A DNA stretch of 64,000 nt, taken from assembly GCA_018608725.1 (NCBI GenBank), contig JABAZA010000056.1, forward strand, positions 8,200 to 72,199, in the 5' to 3' direction. Positions 21,601-28,821 of the stretch are shown piece after piece (position 1 is the first letter of the stretch; each line of letters starts with the position of its first letter). The notes beneath the pieces were generated by a model. The model searched no databases and was not told the origin of the DNA. It saw only the letters and a program-made list of their open reading frames with translations. The stretch is from Flavobacteriaceae bacterium (GTDB taxonomy: Bacteria; Bacteroidota; Bacteroidia; Flavobacteriales; Flavobacteriaceae). The translations under genes were made by a program, and so were the position numbers.

Positions 21601-22030
21601 ACAATCGGTGCAATTGGCAGTACACGAACAAAAAGATCCTCTATTGATTTATAAATTTGAGTCGTTTGAACTGTTTAAGTCCATGATTGACCAAGTAAAT
21701 AAAAACGTGATTTCTTTCTTATTTAAAGGCGAGATTCCACAAGAAACTGCCAATGTCATTCAAGAGGCAAAAGCACGCCGCCGCGAAAAAACACAAACCT
21801 CAAAAGAAAACATCCAAAACCTAGACGAGCGTTCTGCAGAAGCTAGGGCAGCTGGGAACACCCAACGACAACCACAAGTGGTGGAAACGATAGTTAGAGA
21901 CCAACCAAAAATTGGACGTAACGACCGTGTGACTATTAAGCATGTGATGAGTGGCGAAAAAAAGACTACAAAATTCAAGCAAGCGGAACCGCTCATTGCC
22001 AAAGGTGAATGGGTGCTGATTAATGAATAA
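18677..22030 (+). CDS. secA: Preprotein translocase ATPase SecA
   Basis: A 1117-residue motor that drives proteins through SecYEG. It shows Walker A 'MQTGEGKTLVATLP' (~192), 'VDEIDSVLIDDARTPLIISG', 'GTNNEFGFDYLRDNM', 'IATNMAGRGTDIKL' and 'LRGRAGRQGDPGSSQFY'. Two insertions are seen relative to E. coli, near residues 75-100 and 330-440, as in other Bacteroidota. The C-terminal Cys-rich zinc motif that binds SecB is absent; the protein ends 'KGEWVLINE'. That ending is normal in the phylum. Confidence 0.98.
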   Translation: MSLLNSVLKVFVGDKSKQDVKAIMPIVDKIKTFEASTSALSNDALRSKTQEFKSRISEACEALENSISELYTEADTTEDIDRKEDIYQEIDGLKDDVYAKTQEVLDAILPEAFSVIKETARRFVDNPQIEVTASPYDRELSGSKDYVTLNGEKAIWANSWDAAGKPITWDMVHYDVQLIGGVAMHQGKIAEMQTGEGKTLVATLPVYLNAITGKGVHLVTVNDYLAKRDSAWMAPIFQFHGLSIDCIDYHKPNSQERKNAYNADITYGTNNEFGFDYLRDNMAHTPDDLVQRPPHYAIVDEIDSVLIDDARTPLIISGPIPQGDRHEFMELKPKVQDIVGVQRKYLTGVLAEAKKLIAAGDTKEGGFQLLRVFRGIPKNKALIKFLSEEGIKQLLQKTENFYMQDNNREMPKVDEALYYVIDEKNNQIELSDKGVDYLSGKDNPDFFVMPEIGMEISKIENQNLTPEKEAELKEELFREFGIKSERIHTLNQLLKAYALFEKDIQYVVMDNKVMIVDEQTGRIMDGRRYSDGLHQAIEAKENVKIEAATQTFATVTLQNYFRMYRKLSGMTGTAVTEAGEFWEIYKLDVIEIPTNRPIARDDREDLVYKTKREKYNAVIEEVTNLSKAGRPVLIGTTNVEISELLGKMLSIRKIPHNVLNAKLHKKEADIVAEAGQPGQVTIATNMAGRGTDIKLSEEVKAAGGLAIVGTERHDSRRVDRQLRGRAGRQGDPGSSQFYVSLEDNLMRLFGSERIAKMMDRMGLEEGEVIQHSMISKSIERAQKKVEENQFGVRKRLLEYDDVMNSQREVVYKRRYNALFGERLRVDLANMIYDTSEIIVEDNKANNDYKNFEFELIRYFSMSSPVTADEFATMTAQEVSGTVYKTAFQHYISKMERNAELAFPVIQNVYETQRDKFKRIVVPFTDGVKSLQVVTDLEKAYQTNGKQLVTDFEKNISLAIIDDAWKTHLRKMDELKQSVQLAVHEQKDPLLIYKFESFELFKSMIDQVNKNVISFLFKGEIPQETANVIQEAKARRREKTQTSKENIQNLDERSAEARAAGNTQRQPQVVETIVRDQPKIGRNDRVTIKHVMSGEKKTTKFKQAEPLIAKGEWVLINE

Positions 22031-22059
22031 AGAGCCTTTACTTGCAAAATTAAACTGTT

Positions 22060-22096
22060 AAAATCACGTGTAGCTTTTGGATATACGTGATTTTTT
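22060..22096 (+). terminator. Terminator after secA
   Basis: The arms AAAATCACGT and ACGTGATTTT flank a 15-base loop and run into six T. It is 30 bp past the secA stop. Confidence 0.7.
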
Positions 22097-22098
22097 TA

Positions 22099-22430
22099 TA
22101 ATTTTATATCAGATTTTGACCCCAAATCGAAGTCTTCAAAAAAAAACCAATTATTCGAAAAGTAAGCTGTTAAGAAGCTTAAGGCGTCATTTCCTTGGAT
22201 TTTTCTGTATTTATCCATGGGACTTGCGTAGCGGAGCTGTGGTTATGTGCTACATCGTCCCGCTAAACCAAATTGCTTATGATTCGCAACTGACGGATAT
22301 ACTAAACCGTTACCAAATTAACGACTGATATTCTTCACATCCCACAAAAAATAGAGCGTTGTATTTCAATTCCTTCTAACAACTAACCTCTATTCCCCCC
22401 CCTTAACAACCTCCTAAAACTCAATTAATA
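22099..22430. other. Intergenic stretch without a supported gene
   Basis: These ~330 bp between secA and the marR operators hold no convincing gene. The part at 22195-22330 is less AT-rich than the flanks and ends in an inverted repeat CGTTA-CCAAAT-TAACG (about 22308-22323). An open frame of 83 codons from 22077 crosses the secA terminator and resembles nothing I know. A run of eight C lies near 22395. It may be a worn mobile or repeat remnant, but I cannot identify it. Confidence 0.4.
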
Positions 22431-22431
22431 C

Positions 22432-22472
22432 TATGCATGCATAACTTTTTTACTTTTTACTATGCGTGCATA
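22432..22472. promoter_or_regulatory. Twin palindromic operator sites before marR
   Basis: TATGCATGCATA (22432-22443, perfect palindrome) and TATGCGTGCATA (22461-22472, one change) are spaced 29 bp centre to centre. Each sits in a longer direct repeat beginning ACTATGC and continuing ATAAC. The second covers the place where the -33 element of the marR promoter should be. MarR proteins bind such palindromes as dimers, so autorepression of the whole fatty-acid operon is the simplest reading. Confidence 0.65.
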
Positions 22473-22483
22473 ACATATTTACT

Positions 22484-22491
22484 TATCTTTG
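22484..22491 (+). promoter_or_regulatory. -7 promoter element of the marR-fatty acid oxidation operon
   Basis: TATCTTTG is an exact TAnnTTTG match, 22 bp before the marR ATG and 12 bp after the second palindrome. The absent TTG at -33 fits a promoter whose upstream element is taken over by the operator. Confidence 0.6.
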
Positions 22492-22512
22492 GGTTAAGAT
22501 ATTAGAGAACTC

Positions 22513-22944
22513 ATGAAAGATAAAACAATAGACTATGTTTTGAGAACCACTTGGTTGGCAGTTCAAAAAATGTATAATGAAGAAGCTTCCGAATATGGAA
22601 TAACAATGGCAACAGGATTCACACTCTTAAGTGTTGACCCACAAAATGGAACTCCTTCAACCTCGTTAGGTCCAAAAATGGGAATGGAAGCAACCAGTCT
22701 GTCAAGAATTTTAAAAACATTAGAAGACCTGAATTTAATAGAACGCCTACCAAACCCAAATGATGGTCGTGGTGTGCTTATACACCTCACAAAATCAGGG
22801 ATAAAAAATAGAGAAGAAGTAAAACAAAATGTTTTAAAATTTAACAATACTGTAAAATCAGAGGTTTCAGAAGAAAAACTAAACCACTTTTTTGAAGTTT
22901 CTGATTCTATCATGAACCTCATATCAAATAAAAAAATATTCTAA
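22513..22944 (+). CDS. MarR family transcriptional regulator
   Basis: A 143-residue dimeric winged-helix regulator. The recognition region and wing are clear: 'MGMEATSLSRILKTLEDLNLIERLPNPNDGRGVLIHLT' spans residues ~57-95, with the wing Asp-Gly-Arg typical of MarR. It is first in the operon, 19 bp before the dehydrogenase/hydratase gene, which makes it the likely sensor of acyl-CoA or a related ligand controlling beta-oxidation. The ligand is inference. Confidence 0.92.
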   Translation: MKDKTIDYVLRTTWLAVQKMYNEEASEYGITMATGFTLLSVDPQNGTPSTSLGPKMGMEATSLSRILKTLEDLNLIERLPNPNDGRGVLIHLTKSGIKNREEVKQNVLKFNNTVKSEVSEEKLNHFFEVSDSIMNLISNKKIF

Positions 22945-22963
22945 CAACACTATATACACTTAG

Positions 22964-25372
22964 ATGAAAACAAGACGAATTAATAAGATTGCCATTATAG
23001 GATCTGGAATTATGGGAAGCGGAATAGCCTGCCATTTTGCAAATATTGGTGTCGAAGTATTGCTTTTAGATATTGTTCCAAAAAACCTTAACGACAAAGA
23101 AAAAGCAAAAGGCTTAACCATAAACGACAAAGCCGTTAGAAATCGATTGGTAAACGACGCACTTATGGCCTCATTAAAATCGAAACCCTCCCCTATTTAC
23201 AATCAAAAATTTGCAAGCCGAATTACAACTGGAAATTTAGAAGATGACATCGCAAAAGTAGCCAATGTCGATTGGATTATGGAAGTAGTCGTGGAGCGCT
23301 TGGACATCAAAAAAATGGTGTTTGAAAACTTAGAAAAATACCGAACCCCAGGGACTCTAATCACCTCCAACACTTCAGGAATTCCCATAAAATTTATGAG
23401 CGAAGGCCGTAGTGAAGAATTTCAAAAACACTTTTGTGGGACACACTTTTTCAATCCCGCGCGTTATCTAAAATTATTTGAAATTATTCCAGGTCCAAAA
23501 ACAGATCCCTCAGTTTTAGAATTCTTAAATGGCTATGGCGAACAATTTCTTGGAAAAACATCAGTCATCGCCAAAGACACCCCTGCATTTATTGGAAATA
23601 GAGTTGGTATTTTTAGCATTCAAAGTCTATTTCACGCTGTTAAAGACTTAGGACTTACAATTGAAGAAGTTGATAAATTATCTGGACCCGTCATTGGTCG
23701 TCCAAAATCGGCAACCTTTAGAACTGTAGATGTTGTGGGATTAGACACCTTAGTACATGTGGCTAATGGCATTCGAGAAAATTGCCCTAACGATGAACGT
23801 TTAGAGCTGTTTGAACTACCCGATTTCATCACAACGATGATGGAAAACAACTGGCTTGGAAGCAAAACAAAACAAGGGTTTTATAAAAAATCTGTTACTG
23901 CAGACGGCACAAAAGAAATTCTAAGCTTAGACTTAAATACTTTAGAATACCGATCTGCAAAACGGGCAAAATTTGCCACTTTAGAATTAACCAAAACAAT
24001 TGACAAAGTTGTCGATCGATTTAAAATTTTAGTCAGTGGAAAAGATAAAGCTGGCGAATTTTACCGCAAAAGTTTTACGGCACTGTTTGCCTATGTCTCC
24101 AACCGAATTCCAGAAATTACAGACGACCTCTATAAAATTGATGATGCCATGAAAGCCGGTTTTGGATGGGAACATGGACCATTTCAAATATGGGATGCTA
24201 TAGGCGTAGAAAAGGGAATCGAACTCATGAAAGCTGAAGGTTTTGAACCCGCTGCATGGGTAACAGAAATGTTGGCAGCTGGAAACACTTCATTTTACAC
24301 TGTAAAAGAAGGCGCATCTTATGCCTATGAGATTCCAACAAAAACACAAACAAAAATTCCAGGTCAAGACAGTTTCATCATCCTAGATAACATTAGAAAA
24401 ACAAACGAAGTCTTTAAAAATTCTGGAGTCGTTATCGAAGATATTGGAGATGGCATTCTTAATTTAGAATTTCAATCTAAAATGAATACGATCGGTGGTG
24501 ATGTCTTAGCAGGCCTCAATAAAGCAATTGACTTAGCCGAAAAAGATTTCTCAGGCTTGGTCGTTGGAAACCAAGGCGCTAATTTCTCAGTGGGTGCCAA
24601 TATTGGAATGATCTTTATGATGGCTGTAGAACAGGAATATGACGAGCTTAATATGGCAATCAAATACTTTCAAGACACAATGATGCGCATGCGTTATTCT
24701 TCGATTCCAACAGTCGCCGCACCACACGGAATGGCATTAGGGGGTGGTTGCGAACTATCGCTTCATGCAGACAAGGTGGTCGCAGCAGCAGAAACCTATA
24801 TGGGACTTGTAGAATTTGGTGTAGGGGTCATCCCTGGTGGAGGTGGCTCAAAAGAAATGGCTTTAAGAGCTCAAGATATGTTTCAAAAAGGCGATGTTCA
24901 ATTAAATGTATTACAAGAACATTTCTTAACCATTGGTATGGCAAAAGTATCAACATCTGCCTATGAAGCATTTGATTTAAACCTCTTACAAAAAGGAAAG
25001 GATGTCGTTGTAGTTAACAAAGACCGACAAATTGCAGTTGCAAAACAACATGTCAAATTAATGAGCGATTCTGGCTATACACAACCGATAAGAAGAACCG
25101 ATATAAAAGTACTTGGAAAACAAGCCTTAGGAATGTTTTTAGTGGGTACGGATTCCATGCAGGACAGCAACTACATTTCAGAACATGACATGAAAATCGC
25201 TAATAAACTTGCCTATGTGATGGCGGGAGGTGACTTATCGGAGCCCACCTTAGTATCCGAACAGTATTTATTGGATTTGGAACGCGAAGCCTTTTTAAGT
25301 TTATGTACCGAACGCAAAACTTTAGAACGCATACAACATATGTTAACAAAAGGGAAACCACTACGTAATTAG
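22964..25372 (+). CDS. 3-hydroxyacyl-CoA dehydrogenase / enoyl-CoA hydratase fusion
   Basis: An 802-residue bifunctional beta-oxidation enzyme. Residues ~7-440 are the NAD-dependent hydroxyacyl-CoA dehydrogenase ('IAIIGSGIMGSGIACHFANI', 'ITSNTSGIPI', 'HFFNPARYLKLFEIIPG') with its tandem C-terminal helical domains. Residues ~470-690 are a crotonase fold ('GALNKAIDLAEK'-like start, 'GMALGGGCELSLHAD', 'VGVIPGGGGSKEM'). The order is the reverse of E. coli FadB, where the hydratase comes first; this order is known in several bacterial lineages. It works with the thiolase 14 bp downstream. Confidence 0.95.
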   Translation: MKTRRINKIAIIGSGIMGSGIACHFANIGVEVLLLDIVPKNLNDKEKAKGLTINDKAVRNRLVNDALMASLKSKPSPIYNQKFASRITTGNLEDDIAKVANVDWIMEVVVERLDIKKMVFENLEKYRTPGTLITSNTSGIPIKFMSEGRSEEFQKHFCGTHFFNPARYLKLFEIIPGPKTDPSVLEFLNGYGEQFLGKTSVIAKDTPAFIGNRVGIFSIQSLFHAVKDLGLTIEEVDKLSGPVIGRPKSATFRTVDVVGLDTLVHVANGIRENCPNDERLELFELPDFITTMMENNWLGSKTKQGFYKKSVTADGTKEILSLDLNTLEYRSAKRAKFATLELTKTIDKVVDRFKILVSGKDKAGEFYRKSFTALFAYVSNRIPEITDDLYKIDDAMKAGFGWEHGPFQIWDAIGVEKGIELMKAEGFEPAAWVTEMLAAGNTSFYTVKEGASYAYEIPTKTQTKIPGQDSFIILDNIRKTNEVFKNSGVVIEDIGDGILNLEFQSKMNTIGGDVLAGLNKAIDLAEKDFSGLVVGNQGANFSVGANIGMIFMMAVEQEYDELNMAIKYFQDTMMRMRYSSIPTVAAPHGMALGGGCELSLHADKVVAAAETYMGLVEFGVGVIPGGGGSKEMALRAQDMFQKGDVQLNVLQEHFLTIGMAKVSTSAYEAFDLNLLQKGKDVVVVNKDRQIAVAKQHVKLMSDSGYTQPIRRTDIKVLGKQALGMFLVGTDSMQDSNYISEHDMKIANKLAYVMAGGDLSEPTLVSEQYLLDLEREAFLSLCTERKTLERIQHMLTKGKPLRN

Positions 25373-25386
25373 AAATATTAAAGAAA

Positions 25387-26577
25387 ATGAAACAAGCATA
25401 TATAGTAAAAGCATTCCGAACCGCCGTTGGTAAAGCACCAAAAGGCGTATTTCGTTTTAAAAGAACCGATGAATTAGCCGCAGAAACCATCAAACACATG
25501 ATGAAAGAATTGCCGGATCTGGACCCAAAACGCATCGATGACGTTATTGTTGGAAATGCAATGCCCGAAGGATCTCAAGGTTTAAATATGGCACGATTGA
25601 TTTCATTAATGGGATTAGATATTGTAGATGTTCCTGGAGTTACTGTCAACCGTTTTTGTTCGTCTGGAATCGAAACCATTGGAATGGCAACAGCAAAAAT
25701 ACAAGCAGGAATGGCCGACTGTATTATTGCAGGTGGTGCTGAAAGCATGAGCAGTGTTCCAATGACAGGATATAAACCAGAACTAAATTACAACCTCATA
25801 AAAGCAGGTCATGAAGACTATTATTGGGGCATGGGAAATACCGCTGAAGCAGTCGCCAATCAGTTTAAAATTTCTCGTGAAGATCAAGATGAATTCGCTT
25901 ATAACTCCCATATGAAAGCCTTACGAGCCCAAGCAGAAAATCGTTTTCAAGACCAAATTGTTCCTATTGAAGTGACACAGAATTATATTGATGCTGACGG
26001 AAAAAAAGCAACCAAATCCTATACCGTCACCAAAGACGAAGGGCCAAGAGCAGGAACAAGCAAAGAAGCCTTAGCAAAACTAAGAGCCGTCTTTGCGGCT
26101 GATGGAAGTGTAACTGCAGGAAATTCATCACAAATGAGTGATGGTGCTGCCTTTGTTATGGTAATGAGCGAAGACATGGTCAAAGAATTAAACCTAGAAC
26201 CTATCGCACGATTGGTCAACTATGCAGCAGCAGGAGTCGAGCCAAGAATCATGGGGATTGGTCCTGTTAAAGCAATTCCAAAAGCCTTAAAACAAGCAGG
26301 ATTAAAACAAGATGATTTGTCTTTAATTGAACTCAATGAAGCCTTTGCTTCACAATCTTTAGCAGTCATCCGTGAATTAGACCTCAATCCTGATATTATC
26401 AACCCAAATGGTGGAGCAATATCCTTAGGTCACCCCCTTGGATGTACAGGTGCAAAACTATCGGTTCAACTCTTTGATGAAATGCGTAAGCAAAACATGA
26501 ATGGAAAATATGGCGCCGTCACAATGTGTGTCGGAACAGGGCAAGGTGCCTGTGGGATCTTTGAGTTCCTTAAGTAG
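25387..26577 (+). CDS. Acetyl-CoA C-acyltransferase (thiolase)
   Basis: A 396-residue thiolase completing the beta-oxidation cycle by splitting 3-ketoacyl-CoA with CoA. The nucleophile is Cys91 in 'VNRFCSSGIETI'. The other signature blocks are 'AGGAESMSSVPM', 'ELNEAFASQ', 'NPNGGAISLGHPLGCTGAK' (catalytic His) and 'CVGTGQGACGIFE' (second Cys). Length is standard. It is the third gene of the marR operon. Confidence 0.96.
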   Translation: MKQAYIVKAFRTAVGKAPKGVFRFKRTDELAAETIKHMMKELPDLDPKRIDDVIVGNAMPEGSQGLNMARLISLMGLDIVDVPGVTVNRFCSSGIETIGMATAKIQAGMADCIIAGGAESMSSVPMTGYKPELNYNLIKAGHEDYYWGMGNTAEAVANQFKISREDQDEFAYNSHMKALRAQAENRFQDQIVPIEVTQNYIDADGKKATKSYTVTKDEGPRAGTSKEALAKLRAVFAADGSVTAGNSSQMSDGAAFVMVMSEDMVKELNLEPIARLVNYAAAGVEPRIMGIGPVKAIPKALKQAGLKQDDLSLIELNEAFASQSLAVIRELDLNPDIINPNGGAISLGHPLGCTGAKLSVQLFDEMRKQNMNGKYGAVTMCVGTGQGACGIFEFLK

Positions 26578-26579
26578 AG

Positions 26580-26741
26580 GAAAAAGAGTCGAGAGTAGAG
26601 GGATCATCATTCGAGTTAGGAATACAATTATTAATAGCAAAACACAGAAATAATATAAATAACGAAACTTTAAAAAAAATAGAAGAAAAAATAGAAGAAT
26701 TCCAAAAAATGACAATGGGATTTCAAAACAGTCTCAATTAG
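26580..26741 (+). pseudogene. Relic of a four-helix-bundle (23S rRNA intervening-sequence type) protein gene, C-terminal part
   Basis: One frame reads 53 codons without a stop until TAG at 26739-26741, giving '...EGSSFELGIQLLIAKH' and '...IEEFQKMTMGFQNSLN'. These are the last-helix features of the small four-helix-bundle proteins common in Bacteroidota ('ElxxQLxIA', then 'xGFxxSL' at the end). There is no start codon, no N-terminal half and no gene of this kind in the overlapping thiolase sequence. It lies between the thiolase and acyl-CoA dehydrogenase genes of one operon. Confidence 0.6.
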
Positions 26742-26786
26742 GGTCTATGCTCTATTTTCAATCTTCTTTAATCTATATTAAATACC

Positions 26787-28595
26787 ATGGAAACAAACGA
26801 CAAACAACTAATCAGAGGAGGGCAATTTTTAGTTAAAGAAACAAAATGTGAAAACGTATTTACGCCCGAAGATTTTACAGAAGAGCAACAAATGATGAAA
26901 GATTCTGTAATGGAATTCAACGACCGTGAGATTATTCCTCACAAAGCGCGCTTTGAAGCCAAAGATTTTGCATTGACAGAAGAAGTGATGCGAAAAGCTG
27001 GAGACATGGGATTCTTAAGTGTTGCTGTTCCTGAAGCTTATGGCGGAATGGGAATGGGCTTTGTTTCGACATGTTTAACCTGTGATTATATTTCAAGTGG
27101 AACGGGTTCTTTTAGTACTGCTTTTGGTGCACACACAGGAATAGGAACAATGCCAATCACCTTATATGGCACCGAAGAACAGAAACTAAAATATGTACCA
27201 AAATTAGCTTCTGGCGAATGGTTTGGAGCTTACTGCCTTACCGAACCCGGTGCAGGGTCGGATGCCAATTCTGGAAAAACAACTGCTGAATTATCTGCCG
27301 ACGGAAAAACATACAAAATCAATGGGCAAAAAATGTGGATCTCAAATGCAGGATTTTGTAGTGTGATGATCGTGTTTGCACGGATAGAAAAAGACAAAAA
27401 TATTACAGGTTTTATTGTTGAATATGACAGTGAAAACCCAAACGGTATCGTTTTGGGAGAAGAAGAACATAAATTAGGAATTAGAGCGTCCTCAACACGT
27501 CAAGTATTTTTTAATGACACTGTGGTCCCTGTTGAGAATATGTTAGCAGGGCGTGGTGAAGGATTTAAAATTGCAATGAACTCACTAAACGTAGGACGTA
27601 TCAAATTGGCGGCTGCTTGTATAGATTCGCAGAGACGTATTTTAAATATCGTAGTAAATTATGCTAAAGAGCGTAAACAATTTAAAACCTCTATTGCAGA
27701 CTTTGGAGCCATCAAAGTAAAATTAGCAGAGATGGCAACCAATGCCTATGCTTGTGAATCCGCTACTTATAGAGCTGCAAAAGATATTGAAGACCGCATT
27801 GCAATTCGAGAAGCGAATGGAAACAGCCACCAAGAGGCAGAACTAAAAGGAGTTGAAGAATATGCTATTGAATGTTCAATTTTAAAAGTAGCGGTTTCTG
27901 AAGACGTCCAAAACTGTGCAGATGAAGGAATTCAAATCTTTGGTGGAATGGGATTCTCTGAAGAAACCCCTATGGAATCCGCTTGGAGAGATGCTCGAAT
28001 TACAAGAATTTACGAAGGAACCAACGAAATTAACCGAATGCTTTCTGTGGGTATGCTTGTTAAAAAAGCAATGAAAGGGCATGTTGATTTATTAGGTCCA
28101 GCTTCAAAAGTTCAAGAAGAACTCATGGGGATTCCTTCTTTTGAAACTCCTGATTATTCCGAGTTATTTTCTGAAGAAAAAGAAATGATTCAAAAACTTA
28201 AAAAGACTTTCTTAATGGTTGCTGGTGGGGCGGTTCAAAAATACGGACCTCAACTCGAAGAGCATCAACAATTATTAATTGCCGCTGCAGATATCTTAAT
28301 TGAAATATACATGGCAGAATCTACAATTTTAAGAACTGAAAAAAATGTAAAGCGTACGAGCGAAAAAGAGCAATCTGCACAAATAGCAATGGCTAAATTG
28401 TATTTGTACCACGCAGTAGATATTGTTGAAGAAAAAGGAAAAGAGAGTATCATTTCGTTTGCCGAAGGCGATGAACAACGGATGCTATTGATGGGATTAA
28501 AACGTTTTACGAAATATGCAAACTACCCAGATATCGTAGATTTACGTATCGAAATTGCTGAAAAAGTGAAAGAAGAAAATGGCTACTGTTTTTAG
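26787..28595 (+). CDS. Acyl-CoA dehydrogenase
   Basis: A 602-residue FAD enzyme catalysing the first step of beta-oxidation. It shows 'GAYCLTEPGAGSDANS' and 'KMWISNAGFCSVMIVFARI' (FAD and substrate loops), 'GFSEETPMESAWRDARITRIYEGTNEINRM' at residues ~390-418 with the catalytic Glu of the 'YEGTNEI' motif. A further ~180 residues form a C-terminal helical extension as in very-long-chain enzymes, which suggests long-chain substrates (inference). It is the last gene of the marR operon, 45 bp after the relic. Confidence 0.94.
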   Translation: METNDKQLIRGGQFLVKETKCENVFTPEDFTEEQQMMKDSVMEFNDREIIPHKARFEAKDFALTEEVMRKAGDMGFLSVAVPEAYGGMGMGFVSTCLTCDYISSGTGSFSTAFGAHTGIGTMPITLYGTEEQKLKYVPKLASGEWFGAYCLTEPGAGSDANSGKTTAELSADGKTYKINGQKMWISNAGFCSVMIVFARIEKDKNITGFIVEYDSENPNGIVLGEEEHKLGIRASSTRQVFFNDTVVPVENMLAGRGEGFKIAMNSLNVGRIKLAAACIDSQRRILNIVVNYAKERKQFKTSIADFGAIKVKLAEMATNAYACESATYRAAKDIEDRIAIREANGNSHQEAELKGVEEYAIECSILKVAVSEDVQNCADEGIQIFGGMGFSEETPMESAWRDARITRIYEGTNEINRMLSVGMLVKKAMKGHVDLLGPASKVQEELMGIPSFETPDYSELFSEEKEMIQKLKKTFLMVAGGAVQKYGPQLEEHQQLLIAAADILIEIYMAESTILRTEKNVKRTSEKEQSAQIAMAKLYLYHAVDIVEEKGKESIISFAEGDEQRMLLMGLKRFTKYANYPDIVDLRIEIAEKVKEENGYCF

Positions 28596-28609
28596 TCACT
28601 TCAAATAGA

Positions 28610-28760
28610 AAAAAAGCTGTCTAAAAAGTCTTGTTTTTGTCAATCTGATCTCGTTTCAGATTCTAAAAACATTTTGAAAATCATTAAAGATTCTGAAATA
28701 CCTGCCTGTTGCGGCAGGAATTCAGAATGGCAGATTTTCTACTTTTCAGACAGCTTTTTT
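28610..28760. repeat. MITE-like palindromic element with three-way-junction folding
   Basis: Outer arms AAAAAAGCTGTCT (28610-28622) and AGACAGCTTTTTT (28748-28760) are perfect inverted repeats, extended by AAAAGT / ACTTTT after one mismatch. Inside are two separate hairpins: AATCTGA / TCAGATT (28642-28662) and ATTCTGAA...TTCAGAAT (28690-28728) enclosing CCTGCC-TGTTGC-GGCAGG. The T run at the right end means it could also end transcription of the fatty-acid operon. No ORF is inside. Confidence 0.7.
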
Positions 28761-28821
28761 ATGCAAAATTTACAGTCTTTATTCAAACCATTTAAAATTT
28801 GATTAACTTTAGAAAAAAAAT

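Noticed and set aside
22077-22328. An 83-codon plus-strand frame after secA
   Set aside because: It begins inside the secA terminator, lacks a promoter or ribosome-binding context, and resembles no protein I know.
22395-22402. A run of eight C that might act as a phase-variation tract
   Set aside because: It is outside any coding frame and does not lie between promoter elements, so no switching effect can be argued.
22563-22922. A 119-codon minus-strand frame opposite marR
   Set aside because: The forward frame is a clear MarR winged helix, and the reverse peptide has no recognisable features.
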